DNA from: Micrococcales bacterium
GTDB taxonomy: Bacteria; Actinomycetota; Actinomycetes; Actinomycetales; Cellulomonadaceae
Assembly: GCA_009785115.1 (NCBI GenBank)
Contig: WQWY01000021.1
Location: 1 to 41,420 of the forward strand
DNA length: 41,420 bases
Direction of reading: 5' to 3'
Both the position numbers and the translations under genes were made by a program. Positions 1 through 9,583 of the stretch are shown here, one piece after another (the stretch's first letter is position 1; each line of letters starts with the position of its first letter). The notes under the pieces are model-generated. The model was not told the DNA's origin. It made no database searches and worked only from the letters and a program-made list of their open reading frames with translations.

Positions 1-102
1 CATCCTGCAGTGACGGTGACAGAGAAGGGTTTTGAATGGGAAGCTCTGGTGCCGCAGTATGAACTAACAGAGGTCGTGGAGAAGTACCACGACAGCATCT
101 GA
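1..102 (+). CDS. C-terminal end of an unknown protein, tandem paralogue of the gene at 249-632
   Basis: The reading frame is open from the window edge to a TGA at 100-102 and gives 33 residues. Its last 18 residues, from LVPQYELTEVV to the end, match the C-terminus of the protein at 249-632 at 15 positions, and the DNA around the stop is similar too. The two are therefore tandem paralogues. I do not recognise the family. Tandem copies of a small soluble protein are common in immunity-gene arrays of polymorphic toxin loci, but nothing here proves that role. The 5' part lies outside the window. Confidence 0.7.
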   Translation, partial: HPAVTVTEKGFEWEALVPQYELTEVVEKYHDSI

Positions 103-105
103 ACC

Positions 106-252
106 ATGATGTCCTACACCACCGCGATCAAGGTCCCTGAGGGTGCTGAGATGTGGCGCATCGACCCCGACGGAACACAACAGCTCGCGGCGGTGTTCGT
201 CGGTGACAGGTGGCGTGTGATCGTGGAACAACCCTCAGGCACCACACCATGA
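106..252 (+). CDS. Small hypothetical protein (48 aa) between two paralogues
   Basis: The ORF starts with ATG ATG, 3 nt after the stop of the upstream paralogue, and ends in an ATGA overlap with the start at 249. Such spacing indicates translational coupling. The product is short and soluble, with an acidic/aromatic middle (EGAEMWRIDPDG) followed by a beta-strand-like stretch (LAAVFVGDRWRVIV). I do not recognise it. It could be a remnant of a larger protein, but its position and reading-frame economy favour a real small gene. Confidence 0.5.
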   Translation: MMSYTTAIKVPEGAEMWRIDPDGTQQLAAVFVGDRWRVIVEQPSGTTP

Positions 253-632
253 GAGCAGGGGCCTACGCAGTGTGGCGTGGCGAGGTCTTCGCGAGCAAGA
301 AGGTCAACTCCAGCGTCTATCTTTACCTGCCTTCTTCACGGCCTTGTCCTGAGGGGTTCGAGAAACATCCCCAAAGAGGGTGGTCTCGCAAGGTCCACAT
401 CTCCGAGGTCGAGCGCCGGTTCTCCGTCACCACGACGGCCGTGTGGCGGGGACATCGGGTGGATGTGAGATACGTCGAGGACAACAAGGCGGCGATCATC
501 GGGAAAAGTGATCGTCCGGGCGATGCCCCCAAGCACCCCTCGATACTGGTGGAACCATACGGAGACTGGCAGGTCTTGGTGCCGGTGTACGAGTTGACAG
601 AGGTCGTAGAGAGATACCACGAGAGCATCTGA
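249..632 (+). CDS. Hypothetical protein, member of a tandem paralogue pair (possible immunity-type protein)
   Basis: The product has 127 residues. I chose the ATG at 249 because it overlaps the upstream stop as ATGA; the in-frame GTG at 210 would run 43 nt into the upstream ORF. The sequence is mixed alpha/beta, with AVWRGEVFASKK near the N-terminus, a second AVWRG in the middle and the C-terminal block LVPVYELTEVVERYHESI that is shared with the truncated ORF at 1-102. The two AVWRG segments suggest an internal duplication of a beta-hairpin. No signal peptide or membrane segment is visible. The base composition is less GC-rich than the purL neighbour, which fits acquired DNA. Function is unknown; the immunity-type reading is only inference from the tandem arrangement. 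Confidence 0.65.
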   Translation: MRAGAYAVWRGEVFASKKVNSSVYLYLPSSRPCPEGFEKHPQRGWSRKVHISEVERRFSVTTTAVWRGHRVDVRYVEDNKAAIIGKSDRPGDAPKHPSILVEPYGDWQVLVPVYELTEVVERYHESI

Positions 633-634
633 CC

Positions 635-829
635 ATGCCCGACCACATCTACACCATGCCCCACGGACCCCGACAAACCACGGCAGTCCACGAGTGGCTC
701 AACACCCGAGCCGCCGAAAAACCCGAAGGCGCCGCGCTCACCGACGGCGGAAAGCCCAGTCGGGTCGTTTGGCGGTGTACACGGTCGTCCAGTCGAATGA
801 GCGACCATGCACGCCGACGGCCTACCTGA
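635..829 (+). CDS. Small hypothetical ORF, possibly a truncated gene
   Basis: The ORF starts 2 nt after the stop of the preceding gene and gives 64 residues. The first 45 or so residues look protein-like (VHEWLNTRAAEKPEG), whereas the tail is a run of Arg and Ser typical of out-of-frame high-GC DNA. This pattern fits a gene whose 3' part was lost where the cassette meets the end of purL. No family is recognised. It may not be expressed. Confidence 0.3.
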   Translation: MPDHIYTMPHGPRQTTAVHEWLNTRAAEKPEGAALTDGGKPSRVVWRCTRSSSRMSDHARRRPT

Positions 830-853
830 GAGCTGGAACGAGTCTGGAAGAGG

Positions 854-3202
854 TCAGCCGAAGGCGCGGCGGAGGGGGGTCTCGTGGGCCTCGCGGGCCT
901 GGGTCAGGGGCAAGGTGAACAGGCCCTGGATCTCGAGGGCGGGTTCGTGGACGTGGTCGGCGGGGACGTCCTCGGCGGCGTCGCCCGCGCCACGCTCGCA
1001 GGTCTCGGCGGTCTCGCCCAGGCGGACGGCGGGCACCCCGCGAGCGGTGCACAGGTCTGCCAGGGCGGGTTCTGCCGCGCGCGGCACAGACAGCAGCACC
1101 CGGCCGGTGGACTCGGAGAAGAGCGCCTCGAACGCGCTCACCCCGTCCCGCTCGCACACGCCGGTCAGGTCCACGCTGGCGCCCATGCCGTAGCGCAGGC
1201 ACGCCTCGGCCAGCCCGACCGCCAGCCCGCCCTCAGACAGGTCGTGAGCGGCGTCGGCCAGGCCGTCGCGGGCCACGGTGACCAGCACCGCCGCCAGGGC
1301 CTTCTCAGCGTCCAGGTCCACCCGGGGCGGCAGGCCCCCCAGGTGGTCGTGCGCCACCTGGGCCCAGGCCGAGCCGTCCAGCTCGGGCCGGGTGGTGCCC
1401 AGCAGGTACACCGCGCGGCCGGGCTTGGTCCACCCCGAGCCCATCGCGTCGGCCACGTCGTCCAGCACACCCAGCACCCCGACCACGGGGGTGGGGTAGA
1501 TCGCCGTGTCGCCCGTGGTGTTGTACAGCGAGACGTTGCCGCCGGTGACCGGCGTGCCCAGCGCGGCGCAGGCCTGTGCCAGCCCGTGGATCACCTGGAC
1601 CAGCTGCCACATCGAGTCGGGGTGCTCCGGGCTGCCGATGTTCAGGCAGTCGGTCACCGCCAAAGGCCGCGCACCGACGGTCGCGACGTTGCGGTACGCC
1701 TCGGCCAAGGCCAGCTGGGCACCGGCGAACGGGTCGAGCTGGGCGTAGCGACCGTTGGCGTCCGTGGCCAGGGCCACCCCCAGCCCGGTGGTCTCGTCCA
1801 CGCGGACGACTCCGGCGTCGTCAGGCTGGGCCAGCGCGGTGTTGCCCTGGACGAAGCGGTCGTACTGGTCGGTGATCCAGGACTTCGAGCACAGGTTCGG
1901 GCTGCCGAGCAGGGCCAGCAGGGTGTCGCGCAGCTCGTGCCCGCTCTCCGGGCGCGGCAGACGGGCGGCGGTGTCGGCCTGGAGCGCGTCCAGCCACGCC
2001 GGGCGGGCGTGGGGACGGTCGTAGACGGGCCCGTCGTGGGCGACGGTCTTCGGGTCGACGTCGACGATGCGCACGCCGTGGTGGTCGATGGTCAGCCGGG
2101 CGTCCTCGGTGACCTCACCGATCACGCTCGCCTCGACGTCCCAGCGGGTGGTGATCCGCTCGAACACTTCCAGCATGTCGGGGCGGACGATGGCCATCAT
2201 CCGCTCCTGCGACTCGCTCATGAGGATCTCGCCGGCGGTCAGCGTCGGGTCACGCAGCAGCACCTTCTCCAGGTCCACGTGCATGCCCGAGCCGCCGTTG
2301 GACGCCAGCTCGGAGGTCGCGCAGGAGATGCCGGCCGCGCCCAGGTCTTGCAGCGCCTCGATGGCCCCGGCAGCGAACAGCTCCAGGCAGCACTCGATGA
2401 GCACCTTCTCCATGAAGGGGTCGCCCACCTGGACGCTGGGGCGCTTCGAGGGCTTGGTGTCGTCGAAGGTCTCCGACGCGAGGATCGACGCCCCCCCGAT
2501 CCCGTCGCCACCGGTGCGCGCCCCGAACAGCACCACGAGGTTGCCGACGCCCTCGGCGTTGGCAAGGTGGATGTCCTCGTGCCGCAGCACACCCAGGCAC
2601 AGGGCGTTGACCAGCGGGTTCTTCTGGTAGCAGGAGTCGAAGACGGTCTCCCCGCCGATGTTGGGCAGGCCCAGGCTGTTGCCGTAGCCGCCGACACCGG
2701 AGACCACGCCGTGCACGACACGCGCCGTGTCGGGGTGGTCGATCGCCCCGAAGCGCAGCTGGTCCATGACGGCCACCGGCCGGGCACCCATCGCGATGAT
2801 GTCGCGGACGATCCCGCCGACACCGGTCGCGGCGCCCTGGTAGGGCTCGACGTAGGACGGGTGGTTGTGCGACTCGACCTTGAACGTCACCGCCCAGCCG
2901 TCACCGATGTCGACCACGCCCGCGTTCTGACCGATGCCGACCAGCAGGTGCTCACGCATCTGCGGGGTCGTGGTGCGCCCGAACTCGGCCAGGTGCAGCT
3001 TGGACGACTTGTAGGAGCAGTGCTCGGACCACATCACCGAGTACATCGCCAGCTCGGCGGCGGTCGGGCGCCGTCCGAGCAGGTCACGGATGCGCGCGTA
3101 CTCGTCGTCCTTCAGGCCGAGCTCGGCGTACGGCTGGACCTGGTCCGGCGTGGCCGCGGCGTTCTCGACGGTGTCGGACTGGTGGCTGGAGGTGGCGGTC
3201 AT
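854..3202 (-). CDS. purL: Phosphoribosylformylglycinamidine synthase subunit PurL
   Basis: PurL is the ATP-dependent synthetase subunit that converts FGAR to FGAM in purine biosynthesis, using ammonia from PurQ with PurS as bridging subunit; both partners are encoded at 31.2-32.1 kb. The 782-residue length fits the small PurL type. Visible family motifs include [14 protein letters not shown] near residue 50, the VESHNHPS segment, [11 protein letters not shown] and, in the second half, [12 protein letters not shown] and GGNVSLYN. The ATG at 3202 begins the conserved N-terminal region; the frame extends upstream to 3583 but with arginine-rich, non-conserved sequence. It lies divergent from the DUF2599 lipoprotein gene. 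It is unusual in being about 28 kb from purSQ. Confidence 0.96.
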   Translation of the reverse strand: MTATSSHQSDTVENAAATPDQVQPYAELGLKDDEYARIRDLLGRRPTAAELAMYSVMWSEHCSYKSSKLHLAEFGRTTTPQMREHLLVGIGQNAGVVDIGDGWAVTFKVESHNHPSYVEPYQGAATGVGGIVRDIIAMGARPVAVMDQLRFGAIDHPDTARVVHGVVSGVGGYGNSLGLPNIGGETVFDSCYQKNPLVNALCLGVLRHEDIHLANAEGVGNLVVLFGARTGGDGIGGASILASETFDDTKPSKRPSVQVGDPFMEKVLIECCLELFAAGAIEALQDLGAAGISCATSELASNGGSGMHVDLEKVLLRDPTLTAGEILMSESQERMMAIVRPDMLEVFERITTRWDVEASVIGEVTEDARLTIDHHGVRIVDVDPKTVAHDGPVYDRPHARPAWLDALQADTAARLPRPESGHELRDTLLALLGSPNLCSKSWITDQYDRFVQGNTALAQPDDAGVVRVDETTGLGVALATDANGRYAQLDPFAGAQLALAEAYRNVATVGARPLAVTDCLNIGSPEHPDSMWQLVQVIHGLAQACAALGTPVTGGNVSLYNTTGDTAIYPTPVVGVLGVLDDVADAMGSGWTKPGRAVYLLGTTRPELDGSAWAQVAHDHLGGLPPRVDLDAEKALAAVLVTVARDGLADAAHDLSEGGLAVGLAEACLRYGMGASVDLTGVCERDGVSAFEALFSESTGRVLLSVPRAAEPALADLCTARGVPAVRLGETAETCERGAGDAAEDVPADHVHEPALEIQGLFTLPLTQAREAHETPLRRAFG

Positions 3203-3429
3203 GTACCTGCGGGTCCCTCGGGTGCTCGACGACCGGCGCGGCCCGTCCGGCGCGCGCCACGCCAAGGCTACCTGTCCGTTCCCCGCCCCACGCCGACCGG
3301 CGGCCCAGGCCCGCCACACCTTTCCTTCCCGCATCAGGTGCGTGTCTTGCGTCAGGCACAGGCGCGGAGACCCTGCCTGGCGCGAAGAGCCGCACCTGGC
3401 GGAGCAGCGCAGCCGCTTCATGGCATACG

Positions 3430-4212
3430 GTGCACGACGTGGTGAGATCGAACAGCATCGTGAGGTCGAACAGCACGACGAGGCTGAGCCGAGCCTCTCT
3501 GCTCCTTCTCGTCCTGCTCGTCGCGGGGTGTCAGGACGCCGAGGCTCCACCCACGCCGACCGCGACCCCGACCGAGGCACCACCGGTGGTGCTCACGTCA
3601 GGAGACGTCGGCCTGACCGTGCGACCGACCGCCTCGTTCACCGCCGCCGGCGGCACTCTCACGGTGACCCCCGACGCCGACGGGTCCGCACGCCTGCACA
3701 TCCACCTGCCTGCCACGACCTCGTCGCCCGACGCCTCCCCACCACCTGCTGTCGCTGCCACCGTGACCCTCCCCGAGGGGATGGCCCTCGACCTGATGCC
3801 CGACCGGTCGTTCCTGATGCTGGGTTCTGATGGGGCTCCCGTCGCCGGGGTCACCCCGACCCGGGCCGCTCGCCCGACCATGGACGACGGCACGCTGACG
3901 ATCGCCGCGGCCGACGGCGCCGAGCTCTGGCTCTCCGACACAGCCGTGATCGACCTGGACTGGGGCATCCGCGAGGGCGGCAGGTCCCTGGCGGTCACCC
4001 CGAGCGCATGGGGCCGCTCCGGTTCGATGGCGGCGTCAGCACTGGTCTGGGCGGCCGTCTCCGCCGACCCCGAGGCCGACACCTCGTCCATGCGCGCACA
4101 GCTCGACTGCCACATCCTCGGCGCCCCGAACAAGGCCACCTGGAACCTCGAGCCCTGGCGCCCCGACGTCGACGCCCTGACCATGCTCTCCTCCCGCTGC
4201 AACCCCGCATGA
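3430..4212 (+). CDS. DUF2599-type lipoprotein
   Basis: The product has 260 residues. A hydrophobic stretch (residues 23-33) ending in LVAGC gives a lipobox with Cys34, so it should be a membrane-anchored, surface-exposed lipoprotein. A Pro/Thr-rich linker follows. The C-terminus, with [11 protein letters not shown] and a final Cys-Asn-Pro, matches what I know of the DUF2599 family of actinobacterial secreted proteins; their function is unknown. The start is uncertain: ATG 3430 is used here, but in-frame GTG codons at 3439, 3442 and 3460 are equally possible, and the last two begin the two units of an 18-bp duplication. The gene is divergent from purL and has no obvious operon partner. Confidence 0.75.
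   Translation: MHDVVRSNSIVRSNSTTRLSRASLLLLVLLVAGCQDAEAPPTPTATPTEAPPVVLTSGDVGLTVRPTASFTAAGGTLTVTPDADGSARLHIHLPATTSSPDASPPPAVAATVTLPEGMALDLMPDRSFLMLGSDGAPVAGVTPTRAARPTMDDGTLTIAAADGAELWLSDTAVIDLDWGIREGGRSLAVTPSAWGRSGSMAASALVWAAVSADPEADTSSMRAQLDCHILGAPNKATWNLEPWRPDVDALTMLSSRCNPA
3442..3477 (+). repeat. In-frame 18-bp tandem duplication at the start of the DUF2599 lipoprotein gene
   Basis: Two units (3442-3459 and 3460-3477) differ at three positions and encode VRSNSI and VRSNST in the n-region of the signal peptide. Each unit begins with GTG, so the duplication also duplicates a potential start codon. Confidence 0.8.
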
Positions 4213-4582
4213 GCCACCGGTGGAGCGCCTGAGGTCAGGGCGTGCCGCAGCGGGCGGAGGTCACGAAAGACGCCCTAGACGCGGGCCGGGGCCCCGGCGC
4301 TGCAGGGGGGTTGCGCGGGGCCCCGGGGTCCTGAGGGCAGGCTCAGGACGCGGCGGGAAGCCACAGTCCCAGGAGGGGTCAGATCGGGCAGGCATTCCCG
4401 CACGAATCATGCTAGCTCGAGGCGAGGGCGCCCGGGAGCATCTCCCGAGAGTGAGCTCAGATCGTGATCGAGCATCACCCAGTCAGCCGAGCGATGCCCG
4501 TCTGCCAGGTGCTGTCGACCAGCGGGGGCTGTCCGTCAGCAGAGCGTCACCCGCCAGCGGGGCGCTGCCCGCCGACGAGGCA
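4213..4582. other. Gene-free 370-base stretch with GC-rich inverted repeats
   Basis: No frame with convincing protein content is seen between the DUF2599 gene and the end of recQ, which converge here. The stretch holds two GGGGCCCC blocks and a perfect 8-bp stem (GTCCTGAG...CTCAGGAC, 4328-4349, 6-nt loop) that could terminate one or both genes. It lacks a T-tract. Confidence 0.5.
4328..4349. terminator. Possible hairpin terminator between convergent genes
   Basis: A perfect 8-bp inverted repeat with a 6-nt loop lies 116 nt after the DUF2599 gene and about 230 nt after the recQ stop. No U-run follows in either direction, so the terminator role is tentative. Confidence 0.35.
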
Positions 4583-6574
4583 TCACCCGGCCGGCAGGGC
4601 GTCGGCGGCGAGCGCGGCCAGCACCCCGGGGCCATACCGTTCCAGCTTGGTCGCGCCGACGCCGCTGATCTGAGACAGCGCCTCGAGGTCGGCTGGGAGC
4701 CGGGTCGCGATCTCGCGCAGGGTCGCGTCGTGGAACACCACGTACGCCGGGAGGCCCTGCTCTCGGGCGACGCCCGCCCGCCACGCTCGCAGCCGCTCGA
4801 ACACGGTAGCCGCCTCGGGGTCCAGGGTCGCCGCGACGGCCGAGGCCTTCGGTGCACGAGCAGCGCGTTCAGCCTTCGGGGCCTTCGGGGGTTCTCGGCG
4901 CAGCCGCACCTCACGCTCCCCGCGCAGCACCGACGACGACTCCTCCGTCATCCGCAAGGTCCCGTAGCCGGCGGAGTCCACCTGAAGCAGCCGTGCGGCG
5001 AGCATCTGGCGGATCACCGCACGCCACTCGCGGTCTGACAGGTCCTCGCCCAGGCCGAAGGTGCTCAGCTCGTCATGGCCCAGCTGGGCGACCCGGGGGG
5101 TGCGCTTGCCGCGCAGGATGTCCACCAGGTGCCCCACCCCGTAGCGCTGGCCGCGCCGGTCCAGCCGGACGATCGTGGACAGCAGCTTCTGCGCCGCCTG
5201 CGTCCCGTCCCAGCTCTGGGGCGGGACGTGGCAGGTGTCGCAGGCGCCGCACGGCCCCGACTCCTGGCCGAAGTACCGCAGCAGCTGTTGGCGGCGGCAG
5301 TCGACCGTCTCGCACAGCGCGAGCATCGCGTCCAGGTGGGCGCTGGCCCGGCGCTTGTACACCGCGTCCCCGTCACCGGCGTCGATGAGCTTGCGCTGCT
5401 GGACGACGTCGGCCAGCCCGTAGGCCAGCCACGCGGTCGACGGCAGCCCGTCGCGCCCGGCCCGGCCGGTCTCCTGGTAGTAGCCCTCGACGGACTTCGG
5501 CAGGTCCAGGTGCGCGACGAACCGCACGTCGGGCTTGTCGATACCCATGCCGAAGGCGATGGTCGCGACCATGACCAGGCCGTCCTCGCGCAAGAACCGC
5601 GCCTGGTTCTCCGCACGGGTGCGGCGGTCCAGACCAGCGTGGTAGGCCAGCGCGGGCACGCCCTGCTCGACGAGCCACTCCGCGGTCTGCTCGACCGACG
5701 CCCGAGACAGGCAGTACACGATGCCCGACTCCCCGTCGTGCTCGGCACGGATCAGGCGCAAGAGGTCGGCTCTCGGGTCGTCCTTGGGCACGATCCGGTA
5801 GGTGATGTTGGGCCGGTCGAAGTCGGCGACGAACATCCGCGCCGACCCCAGCTCCAGGCGTTCGACGATCTCCGCCCTGGTCGCCGCCGTCGCCGTCGCC
5901 GTCAGCGCGAGGCGCGGCACGTGGGGCCACCGCTCGTGCAGCACCGACAGCCGCAGGTAGTCAGGCCGGAAGTCGTGGCCCCACTGGCTCACACAGTGCG
6001 CCTCGTCGATCGCGAACAGCGCGACGCGCCCACGGTCCAGCAGATCAGCCGTGGCGGGCACGGCGAGCCGCTCAGGGGCCAGGTAGAGCAGGTCGAGCTC
6101 GCCGGCGACAAATGCCTGCTCGGTGCGCGCCCGCTCCCGACCGTCCTGGGTCGAGTTGAGGAAGCCCGCGCGCACCCCCAGCGCCGACAGCGCGTCCACC
6201 TGGTCGGCCATGAGCGCGATCAGCGGGGAGACGACGACGCCCGTGCCCTCGCGCACGAGCGCGGGCACCTGGTAGCACAGCGACTTGCCGCCACCAGTGG
6301 GCATCAGCACCACCACGTCGCCCCCGGCGACCACGGCGTCGATGATCGCCGCCTGGTCGCCACGGAACCCCGGGTAGCCCCACACGTCGCGCAGCACCTG
6401 GGACGGTGTCCCCCGCGACGGGGCCGCCGGACGCGCCGCCTCGTCGCTGTGCGCGTGCGTCTCGTGCGGACGCGCCTCGTCCGGCCAGCCGGCCGGCTCC
6501 TCAGGCTCGTCGTACCAGTCGGGCGGCTCGTCTGCCGGGACCCACCCGTCGTCGGCAGGAGCATCGAGAGACAT
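4583..6574 (-). CDS. recQ: ATP-dependent DNA helicase RecQ
   Basis: This is a 3'-5' superfamily 2 DNA helicase for recombination and repair. The 663-residue product has a short acidic N-terminal extension (about 55 residues), a Walker A motif MPTGGGKS at 91-98, the DEAH box at 190-193 followed by [13 protein letters not shown], helicase motif VI with [10 protein letters not shown], the RQC zinc-binding cysteines (CETVDC...CGACDTC), a winged-helix region and a C-terminal HRDC domain (from VFERLRAWR to LAALAADAL). The set is complete for canonical RecQ. I chose ATG 6574, preceded by a weak GGGTGG ribosome site, because the upstream in-frame part (to 6685) is not conserved-looking. It is divergent from pyrE. 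Confidence 0.95.
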   Translation of the reverse strand: MSLDAPADDGWVPADEPPDWYDEPEEPAGWPDEARPHETHAHSDEAARPAAPSRGTPSQVLRDVWGYPGFRGDQAAIIDAVVAGGDVVVLMPTGGGKSLCYQVPALVREGTGVVVSPLIALMADQVDALSALGVRAGFLNSTQDGRERARTEQAFVAGELDLLYLAPERLAVPATADLLDRGRVALFAIDEAHCVSQWGHDFRPDYLRLSVLHERWPHVPRLALTATATAATRAEIVERLELGSARMFVADFDRPNITYRIVPKDDPRADLLRLIRAEHDGESGIVYCLSRASVEQTAEWLVEQGVPALAYHAGLDRRTRAENQARFLREDGLVMVATIAFGMGIDKPDVRFVAHLDLPKSVEGYYQETGRAGRDGLPSTAWLAYGLADVVQQRKLIDAGDGDAVYKRRASAHLDAMLALCETVDCRRQQLLRYFGQESGPCGACDTCHVPPQSWDGTQAAQKLLSTIVRLDRRGQRYGVGHLVDILRGKRTPRVAQLGHDELSTFGLGEDLSDREWRAVIRQMLAARLLQVDSAGYGTLRMTEESSSVLRGEREVRLRREPPKAPKAERAARAPKASAVAATLDPEAATVFERLRAWRAGVAREQGLPAYVVFHDATLREIATRLPADLEALSQISGVGATKLERYGPGVLAALAADALPAG

Positions 6575-6747
6575 GGCGACCACCCTAGAGGCCCGCACCG
6601 ACGCGTCAGACGCGGAGGCCACGGCTGGAGACATCTCTTCTCGCACCGCGACCCGACGAGGCGGCACAGACCGGGACGGGGGCACGACGCTCGCCCTGCC
6701 TCGCGGAGAGCGCTGGATCTCACGCAGGTGGCGCTAGCCTGACGCTC

Positions 6748-7308
6748 GTGCCGACGCCTCGTGACCAGCTGCTCGCCCTCATCAAGGACCTCGCCGTGGT
6801 GCACGGCAAGGTCACGCTCTCCTCTGGCCGTGAGGCCGACTACTACGTGGACCTGCGCCGAGTCACCCTGCACCGCGCCGGGGCGCCCCTGGTGGGCCAC
6901 GTGCTGCTCGACCGGCTGGAAGAGGTCGGGCTCGGGGCGGGTGAGATCGACGCGGTCGGCGGCCTCACCCTGGGGGCCGACCCGGTGGCCGGCGCGGTGC
7001 TGCACGCCGCCGCCTCCCGAGGCCAGGGGATCGACGCCTTCGTCGTGCGCAAGGAGGCCAAGGCGCACGGCATGCAGCGTCGCATCGAGGGGCCCGACGT
7101 CGCCGGGCGCAGGGTCGTCGTGCTCGAGGACACCTCGACCACCGGCGGCTCGCCGATCGCGGCCGTCACGGCGGCGCGAGAGGCCGGCGCCGAGGTGCTG
7201 GGCGTCGCCGTGATCGTGGACCGGGCCACCGGCGCGCGAGAGAAGATCGAGGCGCTCGGCGTGCCCTACCACTACCTGTACTCGCTCACCGACCTCGGGC
7301 TGTCCTGA
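6748..7308 (+). CDS. pyrE: Orotate phosphoribosyltransferase
   Basis: PyrE makes orotidine 5'-phosphate from orotate and PRPP in pyrimidine synthesis. The product has 186 residues, a normal length. The N-terminal LSSGREADYYVDLR block and the PRPP-binding signature VVVLEDTSTTGGS are both intact, as is the flexible-loop KEAKAHG segment. The GTG start at 6748 is the only sensible one; no clear Shine-Dalgarno is seen. It is divergent from recQ, with the promoter region between 6575 and 6747. Confidence 0.95.
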   Translation: MPTPRDQLLALIKDLAVVHGKVTLSSGREADYYVDLRRVTLHRAGAPLVGHVLLDRLEEVGLGAGEIDAVGGLTLGADPVAGAVLHAAASRGQGIDAFVVRKEAKAHGMQRRIEGPDVAGRRVVVLEDTSTTGGSPIAAVTAAREAGAEVLGVAVIVDRATGAREKIEALGVPYHYLYSLTDLGLS

Positions 7309-7416
7309 GAGACGCCCCCGGGGCGGGCTCGCGGAGCCGGTCTCACGTCGCGGTACCGAGATAAGTCATCCCACTATCTGGCACATCCACCGGCGGCCTC
7401 GCGCTACCGTAGGACC

Positions 7417-7455
7417 TGCCGGTGCCGAGGTACCCCGAGCACCCCGGCACCGGCA
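7417..7455. promoter_or_regulatory. 11-bp perfect inverted repeat between pyrE and the SDR gene
   Basis: TGCCGGTGCCG at 7417-7427 is exactly complementary to 7445-7455 with a 17-nt loop. It may be a terminator for pyrE or an operator/leader structure of the SDR gene that starts 95 nt later. Nothing decides between these. Confidence 0.4.
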
Positions 7456-7549
7456 CACGCCCCGCCGCACAGCCCGCACACCGGCACGACAGCGCGACCG
7501 ACGGCCGGTCGTCGTCGCACCTCCCACCCTGGTTCCGTAGGGTGGGGCC

Positions 7550-8338
7550 ATGGGTACCGCACTCGTCACCGGCGCCAGCGCCGGGCTCGGTCTGGAGTTC
7601 GCCTGGCAGCTGGCCACGGCTCACCACGACGTCGTCCTCGTCGCCCGCGACACCGAGCGCCTCGAGAGGCTGGCCGGACAGCTCTCCGCCGCCGCCGGGG
7701 TCCGCACCGAGGTGATCGCGGCCGACCTGGCCGACCGGGCCGACCTCGACCGGGTGGCAGCCCGGCTCGCGGCCACCGAGCGCCCGGTAGGGCTGCTGGT
7801 CAACAACGCCGGGTTCGGCCCTGCCGAGCCGTTCGTGGACGACGACGTCGCTGCCCAGGAGCGCGCGCTCGACGTCATGGTGCGCGCCGTCATGGTGCTC
7901 TCCCACAGCGCGGCCACGGCGATGCGCTCCCGTGGCCGGGGCGCCATCCTCAACGTCGGGTCGGTCGCGGGCCTGATGGCGGCGTCCACCTACTCCGCGC
8001 ACAAGGCCTGGGTGCAGGTGTTCACCGAGGTGCTGGCCACCGAGCTGGCCGGCACCGGGGTCACGGCCACCTGCCTGCGCCCGGGCCTGACCCGCACCGA
8101 GTTCCACGACCGGGCGGGGATGGACGTGCACGCCTACCCGCAGGCGGCCTGGCTCTCCTCCGAGGAGGTCGTCTCCCGGGCTCTGGCCGACGTGCGACGC
8201 GGCGCGGTGCTCTCCACCCCGTCGCTGCGCTACCAGACCGCCGCCGGCGCGTTGCAGGTGGCGCCCCGTGCCCTGGTGCGTGCGATGAACGGGGCTCGCC
8301 GCGCCATCCTCGACCCCGCCGACGAGCACGACGCGTAG
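7550..8338 (+). CDS. Short-chain dehydrogenase/reductase
   Basis: The 262-residue product is a classical SDR: the cofactor motif TGASAGLG begins at residue 7, the NNAG motif is near residue 84, a catalytic Ser lies in NVGSVAG and the catalytic YSAHK follows. It should be a cytoplasmic NAD(P)-dependent oxidoreductase with an unknown substrate. All catalytic residues are present. The ATG at 7550 directly precedes the Rossmann fold. It appears monocistronic, 241 nt after pyrE and 117 nt before the next gene. Confidence 0.88.
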   Translation: MGTALVTGASAGLGLEFAWQLATAHHDVVLVARDTERLERLAGQLSAAAGVRTEVIAADLADRADLDRVAARLAATERPVGLLVNNAGFGPAEPFVDDDVAAQERALDVMVRAVMVLSHSAATAMRSRGRGAILNVGSVAGLMAASTYSAHKAWVQVFTEVLATELAGTGVTATCLRPGLTRTEFHDRAGMDVHAYPQAAWLSSEEVVSRALADVRRGAVLSTPSLRYQTAAGALQVAPRALVRAMNGARRAILDPADEHDA

Positions 8339-8455
8339 GGCTGACCCCCGGCACCACCATGAGCCCGCCCCTGACGGGCGGCAGCGACGACGACACGACC
8401 ACTCTTCGCCCGAGCGTCGGCCCCGCACCTGTGCGTGATGCAGCACACTGGGGCC

Positions 8456-8824
8456 ATGAGCACACCAGCCACGCCGTCCGCCGGGCGCGCCGTCATCAGC
8501 CGGGTCATCGTGCCTCTCGCCGCGATGGTGATCGCGTTCGGTGCGGGCTGGACCATCAGCGCGGGTCAGCAGAAGGTCGACTGGACCGACGCGACCGTCT
8601 CCGTGCAGGGCACCTCGGTCTCGGTGCAGACCGGCCAACGGACCGTGCGCGCGGCCGAGACGGTGCCCGCGTGGGTCGACACGGACGGGACGTGGCGCGA
8701 CCAGACGTGGCCCGCCTGCCTGCCCGACGGGTTCTCGGGAACGCTCCCCGTGGCGGTCACCTCCGCGACGGTCGCGAACAAGACGGTGACCGTGCTGGTG
8801 GCCGTGGACTGCCGCGCGTCGTGA
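8456..8824 (+). CDS. Hypothetical membrane-anchored extracytoplasmic protein
   Basis: The product has 122 residues when started at ATG 8456; an ATG at 8435 is also in frame but less well placed. One N-terminal membrane segment (VIVPLAAMVIAFGAGWTI) is followed by about 85 residues rich in Thr, Val and Trp with two cysteines (WPACLPDGF and AVDC near the end) that could form a disulfide outside the cell. I do not recognise a named family. It stands alone between the SDR and cold-shock genes. Confidence 0.65.
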   Translation: MSTPATPSAGRAVISRVIVPLAAMVIAFGAGWTISAGQQKVDWTDATVSVQGTSVSVQTGQRTVRAAETVPAWVDTDGTWRDQTWPACLPDGFSGTLPVAVTSATVANKTVTVLVAVDCRAS

Positions 8825-8983
8825 CCGAAGCGCTCGACACCCTCCCCTCACGAGCCCTAGGGTGTGCCCTGTAGTCGCAGTGCAGTAGTTGTCACACCAC
8901 GCTCGCTCCGAGCGGACGACGACCACCGTGATTCACCGGTCCCGGTCGTCGGGGTCGAACACCACACCGCAAGGAGTACAGGA

Positions 8984-9187
8984 ATGGCAACCGGAACCGT
9001 GAAGTGGTTCAACGCTGAGAAGGGGTACGGCTTCATCGCCCCCGACGACGGCGGCGCGGACGTCTTCGTCCACTACAGCGCGATCGAGTCCAGCGGCTAC
9101 CGCTCGCTGGAGGAGTCCCAGAAGGTCTCGTTCGAGGTCCAGCAGGGCCCCAAGGGCCCGCAGGCGTCCAACGTCATGCCCTCCTGA
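8984..9187 (+). CDS. Cold-shock protein, CspA family
   Basis: The product is a 67-residue single cold-shock domain with RNP-1 (KGYGFIAP) and RNP-2 (DVFVHYSAI), and binds single-stranded nucleic acid. ATG 8984 has AAGGAG at 8971-8976. The open frame upstream of it (from 8864) is not part of the domain and is better read as a long untranslated leader, a usual feature of cold-shock genes. A strong hairpin terminator follows at 9198. The gene is monocistronic. Confidence 0.95.
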   Translation: MATGTVKWFNAEKGYGFIAPDDGGADVFVHYSAIESSGYRSLEESQKVSFEVQQGPKGPQASNVMPS

Positions 9188-9197
9188 TCTCGTCGTA

Positions 9198-9233
9198 CGA
9201 GGGCCGGTCCGTCTTCCGACGGGCCGGCCCTCG
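9198..9233 (+). terminator. Terminator hairpin of the cold-shock gene
   Basis: A 16-bp stem with a single G-T wobble (arms 9198-9213 and 9218-9233) and a TTCC loop starts 11 nt after the stop codon. It lacks a long T-run, as is common in high-GC actinobacteria. Confidence 0.8.
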
Positions 9234-9292
9234 TCGCATCTCCACCCAGGGTCTGAGGCGGAGGTCCGCCCGGGTCGCATACACTCGACTGC

Positions 9293-9583
9293 GTGATCTT
9301 CAAGGGCGTCAGCGAAGGGCGTCCTTACCCTGACCACACGCTGGACATCAAACAGTGGTCCGAGATCCCGCCCCGCCTGGTCAGGCTCGACCAGCTCATC
9401 ACCACCAGGCGCACGCTCGACCTCGGGGCCCTGCTGTCTGAGGACTCGACGTTCTTCGGCGACCTGTTCGCCCACGTCGTGCAGCACGGGGGGAACATGT
9501 ACCTGGAAGACGGGCTGCACCGTGCCGTGCGCGCGGCCCTGCAGGGGCGACGCGTGCTGCACGCACGGGTGCTCGAGCTGTGA
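9293..9583 (+). CDS. Small conserved actinobacterial protein, often annotated as VapB-family antitoxin
   Basis: The product has 96 residues, with GRPYPDH near the N-terminus, a PPRLVRLDQL segment and the block EDSTFFGDLFAHVV followed by LEDGLHRAVRAAL. From memory this family is widespread in actinobacteria and is usually automatically named a VapB-type antitoxin, although it sits next to a LytR_C gene rather than a toxin gene; here too no toxin is adjacent. The antitoxin name is therefore doubtful. A TACACT box at 9280-9285 lies at the right distance for transcription to begin at or just before the GTG, so the mRNA may be leaderless. Its stop overlaps the next start (TGATG). Confidence 0.75.
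   Translation: MIFKGVSEGRPYPDHTLDIKQWSEIPPRLVRLDQLITTRRTLDLGALLSEDSTFFGDLFAHVVQHGGNMYLEDGLHRAVRAALQGRRVLHARVLEL

Noticed and set aside
884..3445. Very long open frame (853 codons) antisense to purL
   Set aside because: High-GC codon bias opens the opposite strand; the translation is rich in Arg, Gly, His and Gln with no domain, while purL is unmistakable.
8864..8983. N-terminal extension of the cold-shock protein
   Set aside because: ATG 8984 has AAGGAG and begins the canonical MATGTVKWF; the upstream part is better explained as leader.
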